From NCBI RefSeq assembly GCF_900089495.1, contig NZ_LT605203.1:1804887-1855090 (forward strand): a DNA stretch of 50,204 nucleotides, given 5' to 3'. The DNA is from Thiomonas sp. X19 (GTDB taxonomy: Bacteria > Pseudomonadota > Gammaproteobacteria > Burkholderiales > Burkholderiaceae_C). The position numbers and the translations under genes were made by a program. The notes below the pieces were generated by a model. That model was not told the origin of the DNA, did not search any database, and saw nothing but the letters and a program-made list of their open reading frames with translations. This document shows, piece after piece, positions 7,682-14,827 of the stretch (its first letter is position 1; every line of letters starts with the position of its first letter).

Positions 7682-8300
7682 GACGTTCTCCTGGGTCGGT
7701 TCCATGGGTGCGGGTGAAGATGGCCGCATAGTGGTAAGGCGGCAATTCGACCTGTGTTTCCAGGGCAAAGCCCGCTGGCTCAACCACGGCTTGGGTCTGC
7801 GCGGCAGACATGCGCAGTTCGGTGCGCGGCCCCCGTGGTTGACTCAGAACGGGGGTCTGTTCGCGCGCGATGGGGTGCCAGTTGACGATGGCGAACCGCC
7901 CGGGCGGTTTGAGAACGGCGGCGATTTCCCGGGCCAATGCCGTCGGGTCTGGCACGCCATGGAAGGTGTTGGCGATGAGGACATAGTCCACCGGCGCGGG
8001 GATCAACCGACTCAGCTCCATGGCATCCCCAAGCACCCAATCGCAATGGCCATAGGGCACACAGACGGCCCGAGCTTGCTCCAGCAGGATGGGGTCCAGG
8101 TCGAAGCCGATGACGCGGCCCGCGCCGACACGTCGTGCAATCGCCGCGGTGAAATAGCCGTCTCCGCAGCCCAGATCGACCACATGCATGCCCGGCTCAA
8201 TGCGCAAGGTCGCGATCAAGCCGTCAGGCTCGGGCCACAAGGCCTGCCACCAATCCTGATCGGGCATCGCGGTGGCGGGAAACAAACGTTCCTGCATCAT
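7665..8300 (-). CDS. Class I SAM-dependent methyltransferase
   Basis: A 211-residue Rossmann-fold methyltransferase. Motif I is VVDLGCGDGYFT (about residues 40-51), followed by VIGFDLDPILLEQAR with the acidic ribose-binding residue, and motif IV in VDYVLIANTFHGVPDP. The N-terminal WWQALWPEPDGLIATL is a lid-like helix. The start overlaps the stop of the SHOCT gene by four bases. No cysteine pattern of arsenite methyltransferases (ArsM) is seen: only isolated cysteines occur, so arsenic methylation is not supported. Being in an ArsR-controlled operon it may act on a metal-related or stress-related substrate, which is unknown. Confidence 0.8.
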   Translation of the reverse strand: MMQERLFPATAMPDQDWWQALWPEPDGLIATLRIEPGMHVVDLGCGDGYFTAAIARRVGAGRVIGFDLDPILLEQARAVCVPYGHCDWVLGDAMELSRLIPAPVDYVLIANTFHGVPDPTALAREIAAVLKPPGRFAIVNWHPIAREQTPVLSQPRGPRTELRMSAAQTQAVVEPAGFALETQVELPPYHYAAIFTRTHGTDPGERHARAT

Positions 8301-8542
8301 GCTTCGAGATCCTTCTTCATGCGCTGGTAGTCATCGGCGCTGATTGCTCCGCGCGCATATCGCTGATCGAGGATGTCCCGCGCGGTCGACTCACCGCCTG
8401 GCCCGCGTCGGTGCATGCCGGAGCCGCCGCACATCGGTCCACCGGTGCCGCGGAACAAAAAGATCAACAGAATGACCAGAAAAATCAGCGGAAAAATCCA
8501 CATCCAGGGAAATCCGCCCCACGGTCCGTTGAACCCCATCAT
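8297..8542 (-). CDS. Small membrane protein with SHOCT domain
   Basis: An 81-residue protein: a Trp/Gly-rich N-terminus (MMGFNGPWGGFPWMW), one transmembrane helix (IFPLIFLVILLIFLF), a Gly/Met/Cys-containing linker (GGPMCGGSGMHRRG), and a C-terminal SHOCT motif (ARDILDQRYARGAISADDYQRMKKDLE). SHOCT domains are short helices usually linked to oligomerisation. GGAGGTGAG stands before the ATG at 8542, which overlaps the regulator stop as ATGA. Such peptides are common in copper and silver resistance clusters; the function is not established. Confidence 0.75.
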   Translation of the reverse strand: MMGFNGPWGGFPWMWIFPLIFLVILLIFLFRGTGGPMCGGSGMHRRGPGGESTARDILDQRYARGAISADDYQRMKKDLEA

Positions 8543-8910
8543 GATCTCACCTCCAGAGTCGTTGTTGCCGTCGCGGCGCCGGGCCGGCCAGGCCGAGACG
8601 CGCCTTTGGTTGGTGGAATCTGGCGAGCATCCAGCCAATTCGCGAGTTCACGCAGGATGCCCGGCAGGGAAGGGTCAGCAAGGCAGTAATAGATGAATGG
8701 GCCACGGCGCTCGGCGCGCACCAAGCCGGCTTCTCGCAGCATGCGCAGATGAAAGGAGACATGAGTCTGGCCCATGCCGGTGGCCTGGATGATGTCTGTG
8801 ACCGGACGGCATTCCAAACCCAATCCACACAAGATGCGCAGGCGGGTCGGTTCGCCCAGCACCTTGAACGCGGCAACCAAGCGGGTTTGCTCGGAGTTGG
8901 AGAGTGCCAT
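8539..8910 (-). CDS. ArsR-family transcriptional regulator
   Basis: A 123-residue winged-helix protein with FKVLGEPTRLRILCGL at the start and the recognition helix MGQTHVSFHLRMLREAGLV. It lacks the ELCVCDL motif of ArsR-proper; single cysteines occur near residues 28, 33 and 75, so the sensed signal is unclear. It is the first gene of the reverse-strand operon and overlaps the SHOCT gene by four bases. A perfect 8-bp inverted repeat lies 22-42 bp upstream of the start, the likely operator, so the operon is probably autoregulated. Confidence 0.85.
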   Translation of the reverse strand: MALSNSEQTRLVAAFKVLGEPTRLRILCGLGLECRPVTDIIQATGMGQTHVSFHLRMLREAGLVRAERRGPFIYYCLADPSLPGILRELANWLDARQIPPTKGASRPGRPGAATATTTLEVRS

Positions 8911-8932
8911 GGCATCAAATGAATCGTTGTTT

Positions 8933-8952
8933 ATATGAATATCGATTCATAT
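8933..8952 (-). promoter_or_regulatory. Operator of the ArsR-type operon
   Basis: ATATGAAT-ATCG-ATTCATAT is a perfect inverted repeat with a 4-bp spacer in an AT-rich stretch just upstream of the regulator start at 8910. Its size and symmetry match binding sites of SmtB/ArsR dimers. A promoter inside it cannot be fixed with confidence. Confidence 0.6.
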
Positions 8953-9006
8953 GTTAGTGACTCTTGCGCCCATGTCAAATGCCACGCTTGCGGCAGGCCG
9001 AGCGCA

Positions 9007-9498
9007 TCATCCGGTTGGAATGAGATCCAGTCGCTGACTGGTGTGGGAATGCGCCGCGAGCGAACGCATCCCGATGTCCGGAGGGGTGCGCATGACCGCC
9101 CACTCCGCGTCGATGAGTGGGGTTGATTTGCACAGGATGGCATCGGGCACACCAATCTTGCCCAGATCGTGCAAAAACCCACCCAGGCTGACGCGCGCGA
9201 CCTCTACTGCATCCAGCCCCGCCGCAGCGGCAAGCATGCGTGCATAGCGGGAAACGCGCCACAAATGGCCACCGGTATGCGGATCGCGTGCTTCGACAAA
9301 CCATGCCATGTTGAGCAGGCTGACCAGCAGGTGATCGGCCGTCTCGTCGGACCCGGGCCGGGTGCGCGGACCAAGCCAGCGTCCGAACCATCCGCTTCGC
9401 CACGTCGGCGCTTCTTCTTTGCGTGGCAGCCCTGCGCGGGTTGGTTCATCATCGATCAGCGCATCGGCTACGAGCTGCGAGGTCATGCTGGCCTGCAT
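9007..9498 (-). pseudogene. Truncated HD-GYP domain protein
   Basis: The 163 codons include the first half of an HD-GYP phosphodiesterase domain (cyclic-di-GMP hydrolysis): EARDPHTGGHLWRVSRYARMLA, then the HD motif in GGFLHDLGKIGVPDAIL. The usual HP(E/D)IG motif is PPDIG here, and the sequence stops soon after, before the GYP motif, so the active site is incomplete. The N-terminal sensory part is also missing: the gene joins the IS3 fragment at about 9500. A decayed signalling gene. Confidence 0.7.
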
Positions 9499-9529
9499 CG
9501 ATCAGCCGACGATGCGGGGCAGGGGCCGC

Positions 9530-9761
9530 AGCGAAGACCGAGTTCGAGCATGTCATGCCACACCCGGCGTGCGCCATACGTGCGGTCACTGCCGACGAAA
9601 CTCTGGCGCATCAGCGTGCCCAGCACTTCGTCGTCCAGGCTGCGCTGACTCCTGGGACGGACCAACCACGCGCAGCAGCCGCTTGGCGAGACACCGAGCG
9701 GCTTGCACATCAGGTTCACCGGCCAGACCCCTCGGTGCTTCGCCACGAAGCCGAACTTCAC
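9530..9761 (-). pseudogene. IS3-family transposase orfB, 5' fragment
   Basis: The first ~75 residues match the start of IS3-group OrfB: MKFGFVAKHRGVWPVNLMCKPLGVSPSG, then RPRSQRSLDDEVLGTLMRQSF and DRTYGARRVWHDML. The DDE catalytic domain that follows in a full copy (about 280 residues) is absent, and no orfA is seen upstream. The fragment abuts the truncated HD-GYP gene. Confidence 0.7.
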
Positions 9762-9808
9762 ATCGACTCCTTGGCAAAGTAGCCCACACCATCAATCGAG
9801 CAGATGAA

Positions 9809-10843
9809 TCAAGAAAGCGAAGATGTTGATTGGCGGATGGGCGCAATCTCGATGCAAGTGGTCTTGGAGACGGTGGTTTGCAAAGTGGCGTTTCGCTCTT
9901 GAAATCGCGCTGCATCAAGCAGCCGTTTGCGCGGCAACGCCAACGACTTGGTGGTCTGATTAAGCGCCTGGACGGCCTGAATCAGGCCGGGGTAGTCGGT
10001 GGTGAGATTGGCCCAGGGGTCGGTGCCTTGACCTTGATCGGTGAGGTCGACGTAACCCACCCCTTGTTGGAACAGGTTGGACAAGCTTGCCGCCTGCGCC
10101 TGTGACAGATTGCTGATGCCCAGCGCCAGATAGGCGAACTTGCTCGCCGGGTAGCTGCTCAGGCCCGCCGGAACCGGGGGCAGGCTCAGGTCCATGCTTT
10201 CGTGCATCACCGTGATGTCGGCGGTGTTCGCAATCGAGATGTCGGGATAGGTGCCGGGGTTGATTGCCACCAATGCGGGCTTGCCGCTGGCCGGAACGAT
10301 GGTTTGCCGCGCGGTCGCGGCAACTTCGGCGTCATAACTGGCGGAGGCGGCATTTCCCGACACCTCGTCGAAAAAGATGCCGTCCAGTCCATAGCACTGC
10401 GCATAGGACTGCACGTCCTGCTGCACCAATGCCTGGTCGCGCTGGCCGTAGCTGGTGTGCACATAGCCCAGCACGGTCACGCCCGCGGCATGCAGTTGCG
10501 CGATGCCTTGCAGAAACGCGGTCAGCGTGGCCGACGCCGGTGAGGTGCAGGCCACCGGGCCATTGCTGGGGTTGATGATGGCCACGGTGGGCACAGCAGC
10601 GGCCTGCGCCTCCACAGCAGCCCAGGCTGCGACACGCGTGCCGCTGTCCGACAGCGGGTAGGCGTAGAGCGGAATGAGCACGCCCATCGGATTGCGCTTG
10701 AGGGCCCCAGGCGACGTGCCCTGCGCATTCGATGCGCTGGCAGTGGGCGAAGCCGTGTCCCATCCTCCGCCACAAGCGGACAACGCCAGCACGAGCGCGG
10801 CGGTCGCGCCCCAAGCGGCCCATGTCACAAAAGATTCAAGCAT
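9809..10843 (-). CDS. Spherulin-4-like lipoprotein (putative polysaccharide hydrolase)
   Basis: A 344-residue exported lipoprotein: signal peptide with lipobox LSAC (Cys24), a Ser/Thr/Ala linker, then a TIM-barrel-like domain with GVLIPLYAYPL, TVAIINPSNGP, VTVLGYVHTSYGQR and GLDGIFFDEVSG. This matches the spherulation-specific family 4, related to the GH114/GH135 glycosidases that cut galactosamine-containing polymers; the Asp-Glu pair of GIFFDEV is a plausible catalytic site. An in-frame ATG at 10885 is possible, but 10843 gives the better signal peptide. The last 35 residues lack family character and may come from the joined IS relic. It could act on exopolysaccharide at the cell surface. 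Confidence 0.75.
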   Translation of the reverse strand: MLESFVTWAAWGATAALVLALSACGGGWDTASPTASASNAQGTSPGALKRNPMGVLIPLYAYPLSDSGTRVAAWAAVEAQAAAVPTVAIINPSNGPVACTSPASATLTAFLQGIAQLHAAGVTVLGYVHTSYGQRDQALVQQDVQSYAQCYGLDGIFFDEVSGNAASASYDAEVAATARQTIVPASGKPALVAINPGTYPDISIANTADITVMHESMDLSLPPVPAGLSSYPASKFAYLALGISNLSQAQAASLSNLFQQGVGYVDLTDQGQGTDPWANLTTDYPGLIQAVQALNQTTKSLALPRKRLLDAARFQERNATLQTTVSKTTCIEIAPIRQSTSSLS

Positions 10844-10939
10844 GCACGCGCGCTCCCCCGCGCTCCCGGTGCCAACCGACGCCAAGCCGCGCTGCAGGTG
10901 CGATGACTGGCGTTTGACTGGGCCCGATGTACGGTGCCA

Positions 10940-11305
10940 TCATGCCGCCGCCTTGTGCTGCGCTTCCCAGCCCAGGCAAGCCAAGGCCACGGTACGCGGA
11001 ACCGGGCGCTCCCCGCTGCGGTAATACGCCAGCATGCGGCGAGAGATGCCGAGCGCCTCGGCGGCTTGGTCGAGCGTGAGATGGTGGCGGGCCATCCAGT
11101 TCCAGAGGAATGTGGCGGAGAAGTGCCCCTGCTGCTCGAAGCCCAGCGCGCGCAGATTGTCAGCGGCGAGTTCCAGGTTGTCGTCATCGCCCCACTGCAC
11201 GCTATGGCCTCCCTCATCGAGGCGTGCGGCCTGGAACAGCGACGCATCACGCAGGGCGCTGAGCACCGGATAGCGGTCCATGACCGCGGAGAGATCGACC
11301 GTCAT
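10940..11305 (-). CDS. DUF2442 plus helix-turn-helix protein, 5' end frameshifted
   Basis: The readable part has the end of a DUF2442 domain (MTVDLSAVMDRYPVLSALRD, then GGHSVQWGDDDNLEL) and a C-terminal Cro-like HTH (LTLDQAAEALGISRRMLAYYRSGERPVP). The natural start seems to be the ATG at 11364, which overlaps the upstream remnant as ATGA, but that frame stops after 20 codons. Adding one base near 11320 would join MNTPTHAHLRLAAVQ to ADDVSMTVDL. So this is either a recent pseudogene or a sequencing error. Such proteins commonly pair with a DUF4160 partner as a toxin-antitoxin-like unit; the partner remnant is at 11361-11486. Confidence 0.6.
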   Translation of the reverse strand: MTVDLSAVMDRYPVLSALRDASLFQAARLDEGGHSVQWGDDDNLELAADNLRALGFEQQGHFSATFLWNWMARHHLTLDQAAEALGISRRMLAYYRSGERPVPRTVALACLGWEAQHKAAA

Positions 11306-11360
11306 GGACACGTCATCGGCTGCACGGCGGCCAGGCGCAAATGGGCATGCGTGGGGGTGT

Positions 11361-11486
11361 TCATGGGTTGAGTTCCTTCCATTTCTGGTGCCACACATCG
11401 CTGTGCTCCTGCGCCCACTGCAAGGCGGGTGCCAAGATGCGCATCGAGAGGTCGCCGGCCAAGGGTGTGAGCGTGAACGTGACCGA
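11361..11486 (-). pseudogene. 3' remnant of a small gene (possible DUF4160 partner)
   Basis: Forty-one codons without a start, ending in LQWAQEHSDVWHQKWKELNP and a stop that overlaps the start of the next gene as ATGA. Position and helical ending fit the partner usually found before DUF2442-HTH genes, but the fragment is too short to be sure. Upstream it meets non-coding DNA; 11490-11644 shows no gene. Confidence 0.3.
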
Positions 11487-11646
11487 TCAGGGTGTTGCGC
11501 GGTTTGATTTTAGGTTTGGGTGTTTGGTTTGAGGGCTGTGTTTCCTTTTTCGGTGGTGTGTTGACGTTTTTTGATCAGGCCCCTGCCTGGCCGCCAGAGG
11601 CCCCCTGTCGGTCGGGTTATGGTTGACTGCCCGAGGCGTCCTGATA

Positions 11647-12238
11647 CTAAATTGCGTTCAACGATATAGATGTTATCCATTTGAACCCAGTCATGGACTG
11701 GGTTCTGGCGGGATTTGCTTCGAGTGCGCAGAGCCCCTTGGTCAGCGCCCGCTCGACGGCATCGAGGTCGGCGAAGACGGTGTTTGCGAAGCTCTCTGCG
11801 CGCAACGCATCCCACAGGTGCTCGGCTGGGTTCAGTTCGGGGCTGTACGGCGGCAGGAAGATCAGCCGCATGTTCGCGGGCACGATCAACTCGCCTGCCA
11901 GATGCCAGCCGGCCTGGTCCATGACCATGACGACGAACTCGCTCGAGTGGCGCTGGGCGACCTCGGCCAGGAACAGCGACATCGTCTCGGCGTTGACCCA
12001 TGGCAGCACGAGGCTGTCGAGCACGCCATCGTGCGCACTCACGGCGCTGAACGCGTCGATGGACTTGCGTTCCAGCCGGGCGCCGACCACGGGCCGCACG
12101 CCGCTGGGAGCCCAACACCGCCTGGGCGTACCCAACAGGCCGAAGCGGCCTTCGTCCTGGAACATCACCCGCACCCGGCGGCCGTGCTCAGCCTGGCGCG
12201 CGACCTCTTGGCGTACCGCGCGGCGCCGTTTTTTTAAA
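11647..12238 (-). CDS. IS630 transposase, catalytic part (second frame)
   Basis: This frame follows the first one after a run of seven A residues (coding strand) at about 12230-12236. It encodes the DDE domain: VMFQDEGRFGLLG with the first Asp, VVMVMDQAGWHLA with the second, and LPPYSPELNPAEHLWDAL with the Glu, ending at SLNAI inside the terminal repeat. It has no good start of its own and must be read through a frame change from the upstream frame. Deleting one A in the run restores a single gene of about 360 residues. Confidence 0.75.
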
Positions 12239-12733
12239 CGCGGCCTGGGCCGCCACGTCCGCCTTGGGATGCCTCGGACGAGGCACGACCTTGCGCCAGC
12301 CGTGGCGGTCGAGTAGCCGGTAGATCGTCGAGGGCGCCACCGCCTTGCCGACGCGCTCCTGGTAGGCCTGCTGAATCTCCGCCACGCTGAGCATGCCGCC
12401 AGCGTCAGCACGCGCCACGAACGGCGCAAGCAACTGTTGCTCCTGTTCCGGGCTCAGGTGCTGATGGCGCCTGCCACCTCGACCGCGCAGATCGAAGATT
12501 GCGTCGCCATCCTTGGCCCAGCGCGAGTGCAGCACATGCACCGTGGCCGTCGACCAGCCCAGCAACTGGGCAATCTGGGCGGCTGAGCTACCCAGCGTCG
12601 CGCGTATGAGCACGCATTGGATGCGCTGGTACTCCGCGTGGCTGGCGGCTTGCTTGAGTCGCTCGGCAAGCCGCGCCACCGTCGGCTTGTCTCCCACGAT
12701 CAGACTCTTCATCCACGGCTCCTTGAAGTCCAT
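12188..12733 (-). CDS. IS630 transposase, N-terminal DNA-binding part (first frame)
   Basis: A 181-codon frame with two helix-turn-helix units typical of IS630: ECVLIRATLG-type helix followed by SAAQIAQLLGWSTATVHVLHSRW, and a second around LSVAEIQQAYQERVGKAVAPSTIYRLLDRHGW. It leaves family sequence after FKK, at the A7 run where the catalytic frame takes over (+1 or -2 relative). Transcriptional slippage on the A run or an inactivating indel would both explain this. Confidence 0.75.
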   Translation of the reverse strand: MDFKEPWMKSLIVGDKPTVARLAERLKQAASHAEYQRIQCVLIRATLGSSAAQIAQLLGWSTATVHVLHSRWAKDGDAIFDLRGRGGRRHQHLSPEQEQQLLAPFVARADAGGMLSVAEIQQAYQERVGKAVAPSTIYRLLDRHGWRKVVPRPRHPKADVAAQAAFKKTAPRGTPRGRAPG

Positions 12734-12772
12734 GGAATCGCATGATATCTAATCTATTGAACGCAAATTGGT

Positions 12773-12832
12773 ATGAGCGAATTGCTGCCGCACAACTGGG
12801 CGAAAACCAGCGCCCCTGCTATCAGCACCTGA
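12773..12832 (+). pseudogene. IS66 transposase C-terminal tail and element end
   Basis: Reading from the IS630 boundary, SELLPHNWAKTSAP and a stop match the last residues of IS66 TnpC (typically ending LLPHNW). The bases at 12849-12873 (AAGATGATAGGTTCGCTGGA and on) resemble the IS66 terminal repeat seen at 23755-23777. Only this tail of an IS66 copy is left, cut by the IS630 insertion. Confidence 0.4.
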
Positions 12833-12914
12833 CCATCACTTCAGGTGTCAAGATGATAGGTTCGCTGGACGTACGGATGAACCGCCTTTGGGGCGGATCT
12901 GGGAGATGTCTTTT

Positions 12915-12983
12915 TCCGTGGGAACGACCCTCTTGGAGCCCACGCAAAGCCTAGGCCGCAATTCTGTATGGAATTCCCACGGA
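12915..12983. repeat. Inverted repeat pair near the right attachment site
   Basis: TCCGTGGGAA at 12915-12924 and its exact complement TTCCCACGGA at 12974-12983, 41 bp before the tRNA-His fragment. The core TTCCCAC is shared with the palindrome 53 bp inside the left attachment site. It may be an arm-type binding site of the lost integrase, or a hairpin. Confidence 0.35.
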
Positions 12984-13024
12984 CTGCCTTGCAAGCCAGT
13001 ATTTATGCGGGTTGCAGCCGTAGA

Positions 13025-13072
13025 TTGTGATTCCTGTCGTCGTGGGTTCGAGTCCCATCAGCCACCCCAAAG
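13025..13072 (+). repeat. tRNA-His 3' fragment, putative attachment site (right copy)
   Basis: Second copy of the 48-bp tRNA-His 3' half, 47/48 identical to 516-563 (C for T at position 14). The bases before it do not form a D arm or acceptor 5' strand, so it too is incomplete. It marks the junction between island and the chromosomal surE region. The full tRNA-His gene must lie outside the window. Confidence 0.75.
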
Positions 13073-13233
13073 TGTTTTCGCCATCAAGGCATGAACAACA
13101 AGCGCCGTGACCCTCGCAGTTCGCGCTTTTTTGTGGCCGGCTTGTATGGCCAAGGCGCTGGCACGGGGCTTTGGCCGACTGCTGCCAGGGGCTGCATTCC
13201 AGCCGCAGATCGAGTCCCCGATAAGATGCAGCC

Positions 13234-13992
13234 ATGCGCATCCTGCTCACCAATGACGATGGTTATCTAGCTCCCGGATTGCAAGCGCTTTACGCCGGGC
13301 TGTGCGGGCTGGCGGACGTTACCGTGGTCGCGCCTGAGCAGAACGCCAGCGCGGCTTCGAACGCACTCACCCTCAGCCGCCCGCTGTCGGTTTTCAAGGC
13401 TGCCAATGGCTTTCTGTACGTGAATGGCACACCGTCCGATGGTGTGCACATTGCGCTCACCGGCCTGCTGGACTTCAAACCCGATCTGGTCGTGAGCGGC
13501 GTGAACAACGGCGCCAATCTGGGGGATGACACCATTTATTCCGGCACCGTCGCCGCGGCCACGGAGGGCTATCTCTTTGGCATGCCGGCCCTGGCCGTGT
13601 CGCTGGTTCACAAGGGTTGGGAGCACCTGGATACCGCGGTGCAGGTTGCCGTGGAGGTGGCTCGGAATCTGCTGGAGCGCAAGCCTGTGGAGCCCGTGCT
13701 GTTCAATCTCAACGTCCCCAATGTTGCCCGCAGCGCCTTGCGCGGCGTGCGGGTGGCGCGTTTGGGCAAGCGGCACCCCAGTCAGCCGGTGATCCTGCAG
13801 CACAACCCGCACGGCGAGCCGATTTACTGGATTGGCTCCGCAGGCGAGGCCCGCGACGACCAGCCCGGCACCGACTTCGACGCCATCGCCCAGGGCTATG
13901 CGTCGCTCACGCCGCTGCAACTCGACCTCACGCACTACCAGTTGCTGGACGACTGCAAGGTGCGCTTTTCGGGCATGGCCGGTGAGCGCTGA
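13234..13992 (+). CDS. surE: 5'/3'-nucleotidase SurE
   Basis: A 252-residue enzyme of normal length that removes phosphate from nucleoside monophosphates and is linked to stationary-phase survival. The metal site begins at once: [16 protein letters not shown] (Asp8, Asp9), with the conserved [24 protein letters not shown] about residues 88-110 (Asn and Ser ligands). The C-terminal part has the family [16 protein letters not shown]. It is the first gene of the conserved surE-pcm-nlpD-rpoS string and overlaps pcm by 11 bases. Confidence 0.97.
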   Translation: MRILLTNDDGYLAPGLQALYAGLCGLADVTVVAPEQNASAASNALTLSRPLSVFKAANGFLYVNGTPSDGVHIALTGLLDFKPDLVVSGVNNGANLGDDTIYSGTVAAATEGYLFGMPALAVSLVHKGWEHLDTAVQVAVEVARNLLERKPVEPVLFNLNVPNVARSALRGVRVARLGKRHPSQPVILQHNPHGEPIYWIGSAGEARDDQPGTDFDAIAQGYASLTPLQLDLTHYQLLDDCKVRFSGMAGER

Positions 13993-14812
13993 TTCCACCC
14001 GCACGGCGCGTCCCCGCTATCCGGCCAAGTGGGGCGACGCGGCGGCGGGCTCGTCCGGTGCCACACGCCCCCGTTCCAACCCCCTTCCTGCCGAGGGCGG
14101 CAGGCCGGCGCTGCCGCGCTCGCAGGGGGCATACCGCCAAACCATGGTTCAGCCGGGTGTGCCCACCGGCCAGGGCATGGACTCGCAGGCCGTGCGCGAC
14201 GGCATGGTGGAGCGGCTGCGTGCCATGGGCGGCATGGAGCCGGCCGTGTTGAATGCCATGCTGGCCGTGCCGCGCCATGTGTTTCTCGAGCCCGGGCTGG
14301 TGGCTCAGGCCTATCTCGACAACGCTCTGCCCATCGGGCATGGCCAGACCATCTCCAAGCCTTCCGTGGTGGCGCGTTGCGCCTCGGTTCTGCTGCAAAG
14401 CCTGGGGGCCAAGCCTGAGCGCGTGCTGGAGATCGGCACCGGTTGCGGCTATCAGGCCGCGGTGCTGAGCCGTGTGGCGGGCGAGGTCTACAGCATCGAG
14501 CGCATCCGCGCCTTGCACGAACTCGCACGGCGCAATCTGCGCGCGCTGCGCCTGCCGAATTTGCGCCTGCTGCTGGGCGACGGCACCGACGGAGCCGTCG
14601 CGGGCGCGCCGTTCGACGCCGTGCTCAGCGCCGCCGCCTGTGCCGAAGTTCCCGCCTCCTGGCTGGCGCAGTTGCGTCCGGGTGGGGTGCTCTTGGCGCC
14701 CGTCGGGCAGCCGCAGCGCCTCATGGCCTACCGCAAAACGGCCACGGGCAGGGTGGACTCGTGGTGCGTGGAAGACGCGCATTTTGTCCCTCTAAAATCG
14801 GGCGTTCTCTGA
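13982..14812 (+). CDS. pcm: Protein-L-isoaspartate O-methyltransferase
   Basis: A 276-residue protein from a GTG at 13982, inside the end of surE; the first ~45 residues are a disordered leader of the kind often present in Burkholderiales Pcm. A shorter form from the ATG at 14144 would keep the whole catalytic domain. It repairs isoaspartyl residues using S-adenosylmethionine. Visible motifs: [24 protein letters not shown], the SAM motif [22 protein letters not shown], and [12 protein letters not shown]. Translational coupling to surE is likely. Confidence 0.93.
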   Translation: MSADSTRTARPRYPAKWGDAAAGSSGATRPRSNPLPAEGGRPALPRSQGAYRQTMVQPGVPTGQGMDSQAVRDGMVERLRAMGGMEPAVLNAMLAVPRHVFLEPGLVAQAYLDNALPIGHGQTISKPSVVARCASVLLQSLGAKPERVLEIGTGCGYQAAVLSRVAGEVYSIERIRALHELARRNLRALRLPNLRLLLGDGTDGAVAGAPFDAVLSAAACAEVPASWLAQLRPGGVLLAPVGQPQRLMAYRKTATGRVDSWCVEDAHFVPLKSGVL

Positions 14813-14827
14813 CGCTCAGGCTCCTCC

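Larger units (their letters stand above)
11645..12773 (-). mobile_element. IS630-family insertion sequence with TA target duplication
   Basis: The two ends are inverted repeats: TACTAAATTGCGTTCAA from 11645, and TACCAATTTGCGTTCAA read from 12773 on the other strand, each starting with the TA duplicated by IS630/Tc1 elements. The 1,129 bp between them hold two overlapping transposase frames on the reverse strand. It was inserted into an IS66 relic, whose tail continues right after 12773. Confidence 0.8.

Noticed and set aside
7665..8300. Arsenite methyltransferase (ArsM)
   Set aside because: The spaced cysteine residues that bind arsenite are not present; only the general methyltransferase fold is supported.
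13025..13072. A functional tRNA-His gene
   Set aside because: The 5' acceptor strand, D arm and half the anticodon stem are missing.
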